Source: Rhynchopus euleeides
Taxonomy: Eukaryota > Euglenozoa > Diplonemea > Diplonemida > Diplonemidae
Length of the DNA: 64,000 bases
Direction of reading: 5' to 3'
NCBI GenBank assembly: GCA_963210315.1
Contig: OY723252.1
Coordinates: 1,426,001-1,490,000, forward strand
The notes under the pieces were generated by a model that saw only the letters and a list, made by a program, of their open reading frames with translations, did no database searches and was not told where the DNA came from. Position 1 is the first letter of the stretch, and each line of letters starts with the position of its first letter. Of this stretch, positions 42,315-51,854 are shown piece after piece. Position numbers and translations under genes: made by a program.

Positions 42315-44549
42315 TCACTTGCCCTTCTTCCCCTTCGCAGTGGTCTTCTTCGCAGCGGCCTTCGCAGCGGTCTTCTTCACAGAGGCCTTCTTGTACTTCT
42401 TGCTTGCGGGGGCCGCACTGCCAGCAGGCGGCGAGCTCTCGGAGGGCCGCTTCTTAGCAGAACCCTCCTTCCCCGCAGGGGGCTGTCTCGTAGGGGGGTT
42501 CTCACACGGAGACGAAGAAGAGGAAGTGTTTGTAGCGGTCTTCTTCGCAGCGGCCTTCGCAGGGGCCTTCGCAGCGGTCTTCTTCACAGCGGCCTTCTTG
42601 TCCCTCTTGCTTGCGGGGGCCTTACTGCCAGCAGGCGGCGAGCTCTCGGAGGGCCGCTTCTTAGCAGAACCCTCCTTCCCGGCAGGGGGCTGTCTCGCAG
42701 GGGGGTTCTCCACATGGGGTGGGGTTTTGGAGGAGCGCGGCCTTTTCTTGGGCGGGACATCGTCAGAAGATGAAGAAGACGAAGACGAAGAGGAAGAGGA
42801 AGAAGAGGAAGTGTTTGTGGAAGAAGAAGTATTCGGGGAAGAAGAGGAAGAGGGGATGTCAGCCGTTTCTTCCGTGTCCGACGAATCCTCGCCCTCCAGA
42901 TCCCGACACTCGGAGGACCCCACACTGGCCCCGTCCGCGTCCTCTTCCCCACCATCCAGAAACAGGCGATCCCTATCGAAGCGGGAAGTCCACACCTGTC
43001 TGCTGGACTTCCAGGGCCCAGGGTCCACCGACAGATTGGCCCCACCCAGTGCGCCCCAATCCTCCCTCCTCGTGGCTGCGAGGGTCTGCCACCTGGCCTT
43101 CTTCTCCTTCGCAGCCCACAACTCCAGCAGGGTGTCGGCCGCAGTCTTTGAGGCGGCAGCCTCATCATCGCTCCACGGGTAGCTCGCCGTGTCGGCTTGA
43201 CGCGTGAGCTTGCTCGCCAGGAGCGTGTACCCGCACAGGGGCATCTCCGGAATACTCCAGCGCAGCCTGAAGTTGTGCAGGTGGGCGGCCACCTGGAAGC
43301 AGGGGTTCAGCCAATTGAGGCCGCCCTTCACAGTCTCCAGGTTCCAGATCTTCCGGAAGATCGCGAACGACTGCTTCAGGCGTGCGATGGCCCTCTCCAC
43401 ACGCGAACGGCCAGCAGCGTGTGCGCGGTTGAACTCTACGCACCCAGGAGTACGCAGGCGGGAGAAGAAGTCGAAGTCCGTCGACCTGTTCTCGTCGTTC
43501 GGCTTCGCGACGCGGCGGTTCGGCATCACGACACAGGCCGCGTCAGCATACGCCCCGTCACCGAGGACGATGTCATTCGCGCGGAGAGGGACGCGTTTGT
43601 AGGTGTCGGCCTGCGGGGGCTTCCTGGCGGATCCCCAGATGTCCCCATCGGGTCGGGGCCCGGGGTTCAGCGCCGACAACCCCGCAATGAAGCCGAGGGC
43701 TGTGATGCACAGCTGCAGCTTCTTCGCGTGGCGGGAGTAGTACCCACTGTAGTCTGTCTTATTTGCACAGACGTACACGGGGAACACGTCCACCGCAAGC
43801 GACGCGAGGGGCTGGAAGGGGAAGTGGTTCACTGAGCGGTGAGCCCAGGGCTTGGTGAACCACTCACGGCCCTTCACATCTGTCCCCATCTCATCCATGC
43901 TGGAGAGGAGATGCATCACCCCCTTGTGGTACTCCGCCGACAGAGTCTCGCGCTCGAGAGAGACTCCTGGGAGGTGCTGCCTGAAACCGGCGTTGCTCAG
44001 CTCCGGGACGTGGCGAAGGTACACCAGGGAGATGAGGAGGCAGCGGCGCGGGCATGCGCTATCCCCGCCGTAGAGGTCGTAGAGCTTTGTCAGCTGCCAG
44101 GGGTGAAACCCAGTGGCAGCGAAGGAGAAGTCCGTCCTGGGATCAGGATCCCCAAAGAAGGGAAGCCAGGCGCTCACATCCACATCCTGCGTCTTGTGCC
44201 CGAGGAGCGGGTGGTCCGCATCCTTCTCCCCCTGCGTCTTCCGCAGATCCGCCATCTTCAGGCGCATCTCGGCAGCCTCGTCCAGGTAGCGGTGGACGCG
44301 GTTGGCGTCGTGGTCCTGCCACGCTTCGGCATACCCCGTGGTTTTCGCCTCCTCGGATCGCGCCTCCACCGCCTTCTCCTCCGCCTCAACCACGGCCTGC
44401 TTGGCGGGGCGGCCGCGGCGGTTCAGGCCAGCCGCTTGCCGCGCGTCCTTCCCGAACTCCTTCGCCTCCTTCTTCGCCACAAATGCCTCTTCCATTGTCT
44501 GCGAAGTCCCGCACCCAGCGCCCACAACCAGAGGCAGGGGGTAACCCAT
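42315..44549 (-). CDS. PIF/Harbinger-type DDE transposase with basic tail
   Basis: The 744-codon frame fits the Harbinger DDE (DDE_Tnp_4-like) pattern. D254 is in LAVDVFPVYV, D303 in PGPRPDGDIWG, D331 in IVLGDGAYADAACVVMPNR, and E385 in NRAHAAGRSRVERAIARLKQ. The last block is the typical N-x-x-H-x-x-x-R-x-x-VE-x-x-x-x-x-LK signature. Residues 44-49 (RRGRPAK) form an AT-hook. After the catalytic core come a Ser-rich acidic stretch (about 560-615) and two tandem Lys/Ala/Pro-rich repeats (616-684 and 685-744) like a histone H1 tail. The first 18 codons derive from the neighbouring satellite, so M19 at 44495 (MEEAFVAKKE) is a likelier start. The core is intact. The second Harbinger protein (Myb-like) is not seen. 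Confidence 0.85.
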   Translation of the reverse strand: MGYPLPLVVGAGCGTSQTMEEAFVAKKEAKEFGKDARQAAGLNRRGRPAKQAVVEAEEKAVEARSEEAKTTGYAEAWQDHDANRVHRYLDEAAEMRLKMADLRKTQGEKDADHPLLGHKTQDVDVSAWLPFFGDPDPRTDFSFAATGFHPWQLTKLYDLYGGDSACPRRCLLISLVYLRHVPELSNAGFRQHLPGVSLERETLSAEYHKGVMHLLSSMDEMGTDVKGREWFTKPWAHRSVNHFPFQPLASLAVDVFPVYVCANKTDYSGYYSRHAKKLQLCITALGFIAGLSALNPGPRPDGDIWGSARKPPQADTYKRVPLRANDIVLGDGAYADAACVVMPNRRVAKPNDENRSTDFDFFSRLRTPGCVEFNRAHAAGRSRVERAIARLKQSFAIFRKIWNLETVKGGLNWLNPCFQVAAHLHNFRLRWSIPEMPLCGYTLLASKLTRQADTASYPWSDDEAAASKTAADTLLELWAAKEKKARWQTLAATRREDWGALGGANLSVDPGPWKSSRQVWTSRFDRDRLFLDGGEEDADGASVGSSECRDLEGEDSSDTEETADIPSSSSSPNTSSSTNTSSSSSSSSSSSSSSSDDVPPKKRPRSSKTPPHVENPPARQPPAGKEGSAKKRPSESSPPAGSKAPASKRDKKAAVKKTAAKAPAKAAAKKTATNTSSSSSPCENPPTRQPPAGKEGSAKKRPSESSPPAGSAAPASKKYKKASVKKTAAKAAAKKTTAKGKKGK

Positions 44550-45566
44550 TTGTGGGTGGGGGGAACCCCTAGAGGTAGGGGGTAACCCATTTGTGGGTGG
44601 GGGGAACCCCTAGAGGTAGGGGGTAACCCATTTGTGGGTGGGGGGAACCCCTAGAGGTAGGGGGTAACCCATTTGTGGGTGGGGGGAACCCCTAGAGGCA
44701 GGGGGTAACCCATTTGTGGCTGGGGGGAACCCCTAGAGGTAGGGGGTAACCCATTTGTGGGTGGGGGGGAACCGCTAGAGGCAGGGGGTAACCCATTTGT
44801 GGCTGGGGGGAACCCCTAGAGGTAGGGGGTAACCCATTAGTGGGTGGGGGGAACCCCTAGAGGCAGGGGGTAACCCATTTGTGGCTGGGGGGAACCCCTA
44901 GAGGCAGGGGGTAACCCATTTGTGGGTGGGGGGAACCCCTAGAGGTAGGGGGTAACCCATTTGTGGCTGGGGGGAACCCCTAGAGGCAGGGGGTAACCCA
45001 TTTGTGGGTGGGGGGAACCCCTAGAGGCAGGGGGTAACCCATTTGCGGCTGGGGGAAACCCCTAGAGGCAGGGGGGAACCCCTAGAGGCAGGGGGTAACC
45101 CATTTGTGGCTGGGGGGAACCCCTAGAGGTAGGGGGTAACCCATTAGTGGGTGGGGGGAACCCCTAGAGGCAGGGGGTAACCCATTTGTGGGTGGGGGGA
45201 ACCCCTAGAGGCAGGGGGTAACCCATTAGTGGGTGGGGGGAACCCCTAGAGGCAGGGGGTAACCCATTTGTGGGTGGGGGGAACCCCTAGAGGTAGGGGG
45301 TAACCCATTTGTGGGTGGGGGGAACCCCTAGAGGCAGGGGGTAACCCATTAGTGGGTGGGGGGAACCCCTAGAGGCAGGGGGTAACCCATTTGTGGGTGG
45401 GGGGAACCCCTAGAGGTAGGGGGTAACCCATTTGTGGGTGGGGGGAACCCCTAGAGGCAGGGGGTAACCCATTTGTGGGTGGGGGGAACCCCTAGAGGCA
45501 GGGGGTAACCCATTTGTGGGTGGGGGGAACCCCTAGAGGCAGGGGGTAACCCGTTTGTGGGTGGGA
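44534..45566. repeat. 41-bp satellite next to the transposase
   Basis: About 25 units of GGGGGTAACCCATTTGTGGG plus TGGGGGGAACCCCTAGAGGTA, with variants GGTA or GGCA, TGTGGGT or TGTGGCT, and TTAGTGGG. One partial unit lies near 45065-45085. The period is 41 bp. On the minus strand the first unit contains the ATG at 44549. The array ends at TTTGTGGGTGGGACC (about 45566). It lies where the promoter or 5' UTR of the transposase should be. Confidence 0.95.
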
Positions 45567-46045
45567 CCATTTGTGATAAATTTACTGGGTTCTGGTGCCC
45601 ACGACATCCCCTTTTGAGCGTTTGAAACAGCGTTTCCGGGACCCGGCACTGCTCGCAGTGGGCTCAAATGTCCAAAAACGACCCATTCTGTACCCCCCCA
45701 AAAAAAAATGCGAGCACCTCCCCCTTGGCACGCCGGTCTTACGACGACCCTGCCTGTTTCTGGTACTGGGAAAAAAACGGAAAAAAACGGAAAATCAGGG
45801 TGTCGATTTTGGGATTTTCCGTTTTTTCGTTTTCCGTTTTTTTTTCGGATTTTTTTCGTCGAATTTTGACCAAGTCGCAGCCAGCGCCCACAGGCGGAAA
45901 AAACGAAAAAAAAGGAAAAAACGGAAAAAAACCGAAAAAATCGACACCCCCCATAATGTTAAATATAACTCATACAGTGCCGCAGAAAAGTTTCGAACGA
46001 ACAAAAGTTTTAAAATTCTCCGTTCGAAAGTTTTTTCGTCTCAAA
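45567..46045. repeat. A/T-rich inverted-repeat region
   Basis: GGGTGTCGATTTTGGG (about 45799) and AAATCGACACCCCCC (about 45938-45953) are inverted ends. Around them lie complementary GGAAAAAACGG and CCGTTTTTTCG words (45767-45855 and 45895-45940). TAATGTTAAATATAACTCAT follows. This is a short foldback element related to 41482-41714. Confidence 0.6.
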
Positions 46046-46154
46046 GGGGGTCTTCGCTGGTCGACAAACTTCGACAATCTTCGTCATTTTTCAGCCAATT
46101 CAACAGGAAATGCACCAAAATGCACTGACGACCACCCCGTAGCGAAGACCCCCC
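46046..46154 (-). mobile_element. 109-bp MITE, copy C
   Basis: It reads GGGGGTCTTCGCTGGTCG at the left and GTAGCGAAGACCCCCC at the right, in the opposite orientation to copies A and B. It is flanked by AAA on both sides if the sixth C is included. Confidence 0.88.
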
Positions 46155-46960
46155 AAAACTTTTGGTTTGTTTTAAAAGTTATCTATCCTGCATCATGGGA
46201 GTTTCCTAGAGGTGTGTGGGATGATGTGCCACATGTGCAACACTCCAGCGCTGTGAACAGGCAGTCTTTGGGTCAGGCGGGTGTCAGCATCCTTCAACCT
46301 CACTCAGGTTACTCCTATCTGTCCCCTATCGCCAGGTTTGCTGCGAGTTGCCAAAAGCGGATGAGTTTGCGGATCGCAGGCAGAGAGGCCAGAAGAGGAA
46401 TGTCCAACCTCAACAGGGTCGTTATCCCCAGTCGAGTGGTTTCCGCAACCGAGCGGTCCATCCCTCCAAACCACACGACATGGGGGCCTTTTCGGGTCCA
46501 CTGGATGCTGCTGACATCGCAAATAGAATGACCTCGACCTGTCCAGTCCTGTCAAGAAGTATTTTTAGTATCTCTCTTGTCAAGAAATCTTTGTCCGAAA
46601 ACACTTCGGAGAAAGATCCTTGACTTTGAAACAAAGTATTGAACAAAAGAATGTTTTAAAATTTTTCGCGAACCACCTGATTTTGCCCTGAGTTTGGCGG
46701 AGTTGGGCGGAGTTGGGCGGTGGGGGACCGTTTAAAATGGAAACCCCCTATGGAACCCCCCTGGGGGGGGGTCGTCTTCTGGTCACCCGGGAGGGTTTGC
46801 AAACGTCACGCCGGACCAAACTTGGTGTGGAAGGACCTGTCTGCCCCCACACAGCGTGCAGGATGACGAGACGACCTGGGTGACTGTGTAGAATGAGCAT
46901 GGACATGGGTGACTGTATGGAACCGTGGGGTGGGTGGGTGGGTGCACGACGCGGTCTCCA
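46155..46960. other. Unrecognised region with one long coding-like frame
   Basis: From about 46190 to 46531 one plus-strand frame has ordinary composition and no stop (for example FPRGVWDDVPHVQHSSAVNR). It begins inside low-complexity DNA and the MITE, so only an exon at most could be real. 46680-46732 is a partial TTGGGCGGAG repeat. Confidence 0.3.
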
Positions 46961-47065
46961 CCTTTCCGGGTACCCGGGAGGTCCCGGTTACCGGCCCGGG
47001 TACCCGGGGGGTACCCGGGCCGGATACCCAGCCGGGTACCCGGCCGGATACCCCGGGTAGTTGGC
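46961..47065. repeat. CCGGGTACCCGG palindrome cluster
   Basis: At least six overlapping or adjacent versions of the palindrome CCGGGTACCCGG, with CCGGATACCC variants, occupy 100 bp. They can pair in many ways. Confidence 0.85.
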
Positions 47066-47093
47066 CGCCCACCCACGACGGGAGGAAAAAAGA

Positions 47094-47198
47094 GTGAACG
47101 GGCAGCATGCCGTTCCTCTTTTTCCCCCCGTGAGGGTGGGCCCCCCCCTGCCAGGCAAGGTGAAAAAATGAAGAAACGGGCAGCATGCCGTTCTACAT
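47094..47198. repeat. Duplicated AACGGGCAGCATGCCGTT hairpin
   Basis: The near-palindrome AACGGGCAGCATGCCGTTC occurs twice, about 78 bp apart, each followed by a T/C-rich run and a GCC-rich arm. The two halves of the region are related. Confidence 0.7.
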
Positions 47199-47362
47199 TT
47201 TTCCTTGCAAGGCAGGGAGGGCGCCCCCCATGCCAGACAGCAGCCACCCCTGGAGGGGCAACAACTGACGGGCATGGGGGAACGAGGTGGGTCTGGACCC
47301 GACACCGCCACCACACGCGCAGTGCACCTTTCGGATACACTGTCGTGAGTGGGGTGTGGGCA

Positions 47363-47720
47363 GTTCCCCTATCCTGTGAGCTCCTTTCGGACGAAGAGGT
47401 GCAGCGGTTATCTGCAACCTTCGTCCTGGACTTGCCTCGGGGGGAACGCCACGGTTTACCGCGGGTCCCGACGAGGGCACTCAGGCAGGATCTTCACGCC
47501 ACCCCGCACCGAGGTCCCTTCTCACGCGGCGTGTCTCCCAGGTTCATGGCGGCGTCATCAGGTCAGGCTTTGTAGTCTCTACACCATCAGTAGTAAGGGA
47601 AATCCTAAAACCATACATGGAATCCACCTTTTGGGCCGCTGGTGTACGAGGCTTGTTCCTCCAATTGAATCATGTTTGCTGTGTCAGGCAATATCAATAC
47701 AGCCGCTGAAAGAAGTCGAG
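47363..47720 (+). pseudogene. Coding-like patch, frames shifting
   Basis: Around 47385-47490 one frame reads LLSDEEVQRLSATFVLDLPR. From about 47530 a different frame reads GFVVSTPSVVREILKPYMES and WAAGVRGLFLQLNHVCCVRQ, up to a TGA near 47710. A frame change between them suggests an intron or a decayed gene. No family was recognised. Confidence 0.3.
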
Positions 47721-48192
47721 GTGTTGTGGATCTGCTGCTCACAGGAAGGATTCAGGGTGGATCACAAGACTGACCACCCTCTTTCCTTTGTCAAGTACCC
47801 TGTAAAACATCAGAACACCAAGTATCTTTCAACACTACATGTTCAAGAGTGGAATCAGTGGAATCGGAAGGGGTCACCTACCACACGGACACAGTTCCCG
47901 CGACTAATAAATGCCGAGAGTTCCGGTGTCCGACCACCTGGTATTACTTGGCTCCATCCACCCAGTCATTACGAGGGGGCGTCCCTTGAAGCCAGTTCCG
48001 CAGAACTCAGACCCCCTGCCCGGTGTGAGGCGCTTGAGTCATCCAGGTGGGCAGGGAACCTGGGGGGCGGGGGGCCTCAAAACCATACTCCCTCTTCCAC
48101 AGCGACAAGTTCCACAACCCGCGACTATTCCCGACATGCGTGTCACATTCGTGACACGTGAAAACCCTGCTAAACTCACTTGGTCCCCAAAT

Positions 48193-48391
48193 ACCTACCA
48201 CCCCCCGTGTATATGTCACCCCCCAAAAGGGGTGTGTTTATGTCACCCCCAAGCGGCCCTGGCGGGGGGTGACATACACTAACCTACCACCCCCCGTGTA
48301 TATGTCACCCCCTAAAAGGTGTGTTCATGTCACCCCCCTCCCGATTTTTGCACCTGGGGGGGGGTGACATATACACGGGGGGTGGTAGGTA
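48193..48391. repeat. 200-bp foldback, CACCCCCCGTGTATATGTCA family
   Basis: The arm CCTACCACCCCCCGTGTATA, then TGTCACCCCCC, occurs at 48196 and again at 48283 in the same orientation. It is mirrored by GGGGGGGTGACATATACACG, then GGGGGGTGGTAGGTA, at 48356-48391. A third partial arm, GGGGGGTGACATACACTAACC, lies at 48264-48283. It looks like two hairpin elements end to end. Confidence 0.8.
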
Positions 48392-48445
48392 GCCGAAATT
48401 TTGAGAAACCCCCAGTACCATACCCCCCCCGCCCCCCAAGGGCGG

Positions 48446-48576
48446 AAAAGGTAGTATCCGCCACTTTTGGAGCTAATTTTGGCCTGAGTTTGGCGGAGTT
48501 GGGCGGTGTTGGGCGGAGTTGGGCGTTGGTGTGGCGGCGTTCGGCGGAACCCGTTTTTGGCCAAATCAGGTGGGCG
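48446..48576 (+). repeat. Dispersed TTGGGCGGAG repeat, copy 2
   Basis: It contains GGCGGAGTTGGGCGGTGTTG and GGCGGCGTTCGGCGGAACCC followed by a GGCCAAATCAGG end. It matches the minus strand of 6773-6896 along its whole length. Confidence 0.85.
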
Positions 48577-48911
48577 AAGCGCGATTTTCGTCTTAAAACT
48601 TAAAATTATCTTAAAATTTATCGTGTTCGAAACTTTTCTGTGGCACTGTAACAAGTATGAAGCTAAATGTGGAGTCCAAGTCCCGATTCAGGATTGCACT
48701 TTTTTTCTCTTTGGGTTTTTATAGGGAGGGAATTTTTTTTTCTCCTTGGGTTTTTTAGGTGGGATTTTTTACCCACAGGTTTTCTGGGTGAAGTTTTTCG
48801 GGGGCAGGTGGTATTCTAGTGGGGGATGAGGATGAATCCTCCGGACACCCGCTCCTTTTTCGGTTGTTCCAGCCAAAACCCGGCGTTGTTCCACAGTCAA
48901 GAGCCAGGCGT

Positions 48912-48964
48912 TCACTACCGTGGCCTCCGGCGGCTGGGGGGCTCCGCCCCCCAGACCCCCCTGT
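48912..48964 (-). repeat. GC-hairpin repeat, copy 1
   Basis: ACTACCGTGGCCTCCGGCGG, then CTGGGGGGCTCCGCCCCCCA and GACCCCCCTG. The core GGGGGGCTCCGCCCCCC is a hairpin. Five more copies follow in the window. Confidence 0.9.
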
Positions 48965-49108
48965 ACCACTAGGCTGGAGCGTGTGCCTGTCTTGTAGCCA
49001 AGTCCTTTGGGTTCACATCAGCGAATGGGACCCAGACCACTCTCAGTAGCCTCAGGAGGACGCAGCCAACAATCTGTACCCACTACGGCGCAAGGAACAG
49101 ATACTCAC

Positions 49109-49158
49109 TACCGTGGCCTCCGGCGGCTGGGGGGCTCCGCCCCCCATCCCCCCCCGTA
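49109..49158 (-). repeat. GC-hairpin repeat, copy 2
   Basis: Same order as copy 1, with CATCCCCCCCC at the end. Confidence 0.9.
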
Positions 49159-49470
49159 TGTCGAGCAACCAAATCCTTGAGCTTGTGCCACTGGGCATAG
49201 GAAGGGGTCGTTACAATAACGCCCCGAAAACCCATTTTTGGCACCCCTTGCCTGGCATGTTGCTGTTGTGTTGCCACTATCTCTCATCACACAGGGCGTC
49301 CAATACCCACACACCACACTCACACTGGTTGTGTGGTGGGGATGGGGGGATTTTCTTGCCCGCGAGGGGGATTGCGCGCCATTTCCCCCCCGAAAAACCC
49401 TTGGAGAAAAAGTGGAATCCCGACCCCTTTTTGGGCCCAAAAAGGCCAAAGTCCCAGGCATACTTGCACT

Positions 49471-49740
49471 GTAATATTAAATAACTCATAATATTAAATA
49501 GGGCGTTTTTGGGGGGTTTTTGGCCGTTTTTTTCGGCTAGTAGGCCAAAAGAGGTCATCTCCGGGGACGCACAGCGTCTGTACATGACGTAGGTGACTGA
49601 AAAAATCCTATTTTCAGCACCCGTTGTTCGCTAGCGGTTGTTTGCAAGTGAGTCCTGGTAGCAAACAGCCCAGTACTCATAATATTAAATATCGGCCCCC
49701 AAAACTCATAATATTAAATATAACTCATAATGGAGGATTC
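49471..49740. repeat. CATAATATTAAATA microrepeats
   Basis: The word TAATATTAAATA or CATAATATTAAATA occurs at about 49471, 49487, 49677 and 49708. The same word flanks the dispersed elements at 41482 and, in diverged form, near 45955. Confidence 0.7.
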
Positions 49741-50620
49741 TTCATATTCCTGGATTTCCCGAATTTCCTGGATTTCCCCCGGCCCCTTAGGCGGTTTCAG
49801 GGCGGACAGGGCGGACATGCCCGGACCCGGAAATCCGGGTGTCCGGATGTCCGGGTCCAATTTTGACCCCCCCCCCCCCTAGGGAGGTCCACGAGGCCGT
49901 TTTTTCTGTCACGGACAGGTGTGGCTCTATTTTGGGGGTATTTTGGCCGATTTTCGAAATCCTATTTTGGTTTTTTTGCACTTTTTTTGGGTGATTTTTT
50001 GCACGATTTCTGTGCCTCAGACACAGATTTTGGTGTGATTTTTGCGCTATTTTGATTCACTCGGCCTGACCGATGCATACGATTCGAAAAAATGGCGAAA
50101 AAATCGCTATCAACAACGGTGAACGAATGGAGGTAGATGGGGAAGTGGAAGGACACAGCACGCCCTCTCACTGATCGCCATCTGTACACTACCTCTCTGT
50201 TCAAGGCGGTCAGTGTCACTTGATGGCGCTGCACACAAATCACTGCTACATCCCAGGGCGCCTTCCCTTGTGAGAATAGCGGAACTTCTGCGGTTGCAGT
50301 TTGGTGGTTGAGGCCGGTGGTGATATCACTTTGGTGACTGTGCTTCCTTCCCCCTGAGCTCGATCAGATCCAGGTCGACCTGGTGCTGCGTGGCTCCTGG
50401 TGTGCCATCTCTTGCATGCCACGGATGCCCACCAAGTCGAACCCGAAACATGACGACCCTTTCGAGATGTCATGGCCGCAAGCCCGCAAACCCGATCGCA
50501 TTCGCAAGGTGGTTCGTCTCTTAGAGATCAGTGCTCGGGCCCAGCCTTCCGCGAGGGTGCTGGAACCGACATGCCGCAGCCCCGTACGCGCAAGGACTTG
50601 GCTCCAAGACCAGGCACATG
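49741..50620. other. Region without a recognisable gene
   Basis: CCGGATTTCC and GTCCGGGT words cluster at 49750-49860, next to TTTGACC, a C run and TAGGGAGG, which resembles an element end. The rest is unrecognised. Confidence 0.4.
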
Positions 50621-50676
50621 CCACAGGGGGGTGTGGGGGGCGGAGCCCCCCAGCCGCCGGAGGCCACGGTAGCGAA
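50612..50676 (+). repeat. GC-hairpin repeat, copy 3
   Basis: CCACAGGGGGGTGTGGGGGG, then CGGAGCCCCCCAGCCGCCGG and AGGCCACGGTAGCGAACGTC. Plus orientation. Confidence 0.9.
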
Positions 50677-50750
50677 CGTCTGTTGGCCTGGCTCCATAGT
50701 CGCATACGCTCAAGTACAACACAACTGACAGATAGCACATGTCGCATGGG

Positions 50751-50846
50751 GGGACGATAAATTGTCGCGCAAAGACACGCCACAGGGGGGTCTGGGGGGC
50801 GGAGCCCCCCAGCCGCCGGAGGCCACGGTAGTGAACATCTGTTGGT
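50751..50846 (+). repeat. GC-hairpin repeat, copy 4 (extended)
   Basis: The usual core is preceded by GACGATAAATTGTCGCGCAA and AGACACGCCACAGG. The same extension precedes copy 6 at 53974, so the full unit is about 95 bp. Confidence 0.9.
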
Positions 50847-51290
50847 TTGAGCTCGAGAGCAAGCCTCTCACACCACCGCCCTCCGACCCCCCTCTCCACC
50901 CCCCAGGTGCAACATTTGTTTGCACCCGGAAAATGTGTTCTTTTGACTGTTTGAGCACATCCAAGACCGGGAACATAGAAGAATTCTGCTGAAAACCCAA
51001 AGGAAAATGGTGCAAAAAAGTAGTGACCACCACCCCCATCCCCACCTCCGGGTGCAAAAATTTTTTTGGCCACGGAAAATGTGTTCTTTTGAATGTTTGA
51101 GCACATCCAAGACCGGGAACATAAAAATTTTCTGCCAATACCAAGTAGGGTCACAATAAAATCCAAAGGAAAAAAGTGCAAAAAAAATAGTGCAAAAAAA
51201 TATTTTTTCCCCAAATTCCTATTTTCATTCCGTGAAATAGATACACGCCTGGTCACGGAGCACGATTTTTTTTATTTTCGGTCAAAAACT
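50847..51290. repeat. 146-bp imperfect tandem duplication
   Basis: GGAAAATGTGTTCTTTTGA, then TGTTTGAGCACATCCAAGAC and CGGGAACATA, occurs at 50928-50976 and 51074-51122, a spacing of 146 bp. It is flanked by related GGTGCAAAA and CCAAAGGAAAA words. No gene. Confidence 0.8.
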
Positions 51291-51486
51291 CCACCAAAAT
51301 GGGCGTACCTGGCCAAAAATCTAGTGGGGAATCACTGAAAAAACCCGAGAAAATAGCGGACACCCTCGAGAAAGTCGATCCAGAGTTTTTCCTGAAAAAT
51401 GGCCGAGAATGTGACTCAAAAATGCACACTTTTCGGCCAAAATGCAACACTTATGGGGCTGTCGGGCCAGTCGAAAGTTTTTGGGG

Positions 51487-51590
51487 TCAAAAAAAATCGC
51501 AAAAAATCACAAACGGACCACAAAAAATCGCAAAAAATCACAAAAGGCGGTCGCGATTTTTTGCGATTTTTTTGCGATTTTTTGGGGGCC
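51487..51590. repeat. AAAAAATCGC / GCGATTTTTT foldback microsatellite
   Basis: Words AAAAAATCGCAAAAAATCAC on the left face their complement GCGATTTTTTGCGATTTTTT on the right, making a hairpin of about 100 bp. It ends next to the TIR-like GGGGGCCTTCGCT. Confidence 0.8.
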
Positions 51591-51593
51591 TTC

Positions 51594-51729
51594 GCTCTGT
51601 GTCAAACTGTGTCAAATTGTGTCAGTGTGTCACACAGGCGGTTTTTTTCACCTTAGGCGAAATCGGGAAAAACGCCGCCAAGCCTTCGCTCTGTGTCACT
51701 GTGTGTCACTGACTCAGAGCGAAGGTCCC
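51594..51729. mobile_element. 136-bp TIR element, GGGGGCCTTCGCT type
   Basis: It opens GGGGGCCTTCGCTCTGTGTC and closes GACTCAGAGCGAAGGTCCC. The interior repeats CTGTGTCA and ACTGTGTC, and includes an internal AGCCTTCGCTCTGTGTCACT at 51680. It is a degenerate relative of the MITEs. Confidence 0.55.
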
Positions 51730-51854
51730 GTGACACAGGGGTGTTGGGGACAATGCAAAATTTGCGAAAAATCTCGAAAAGAAATTCCTGGCAGAGGTGA
51801 AAAAATTGGGTTCCACACAAAACTGGCTCCAAAGTGACATACTCCCACGTGGTC
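51730..51854. other. Spacer between TIR element and 31-bp satellite
   Basis: Short unrecognised sequence. Confidence 0.4.

Larger units (their letters stand above)
48577..49470. other. Region with two GC-hairpin repeats, no recognised gene
   Basis: Two copies of the GC-hairpin repeat (48912-48964 and 49109-49158, minus orientation) lie in otherwise unrecognised sequence. Confidence 0.45.

Noticed and set aside
42319..43182. 287-codon plus-strand frame opposite the transposase tail
   Set aside because: Shadow of the Lys/Ala/Ser-rich coding repeats on the minus strand, which has the catalytic motifs.
43839..44585. 248-codon plus-strand frame
   Set aside because: Overlaps the intact DDE core in antisense and has no domain of its own.
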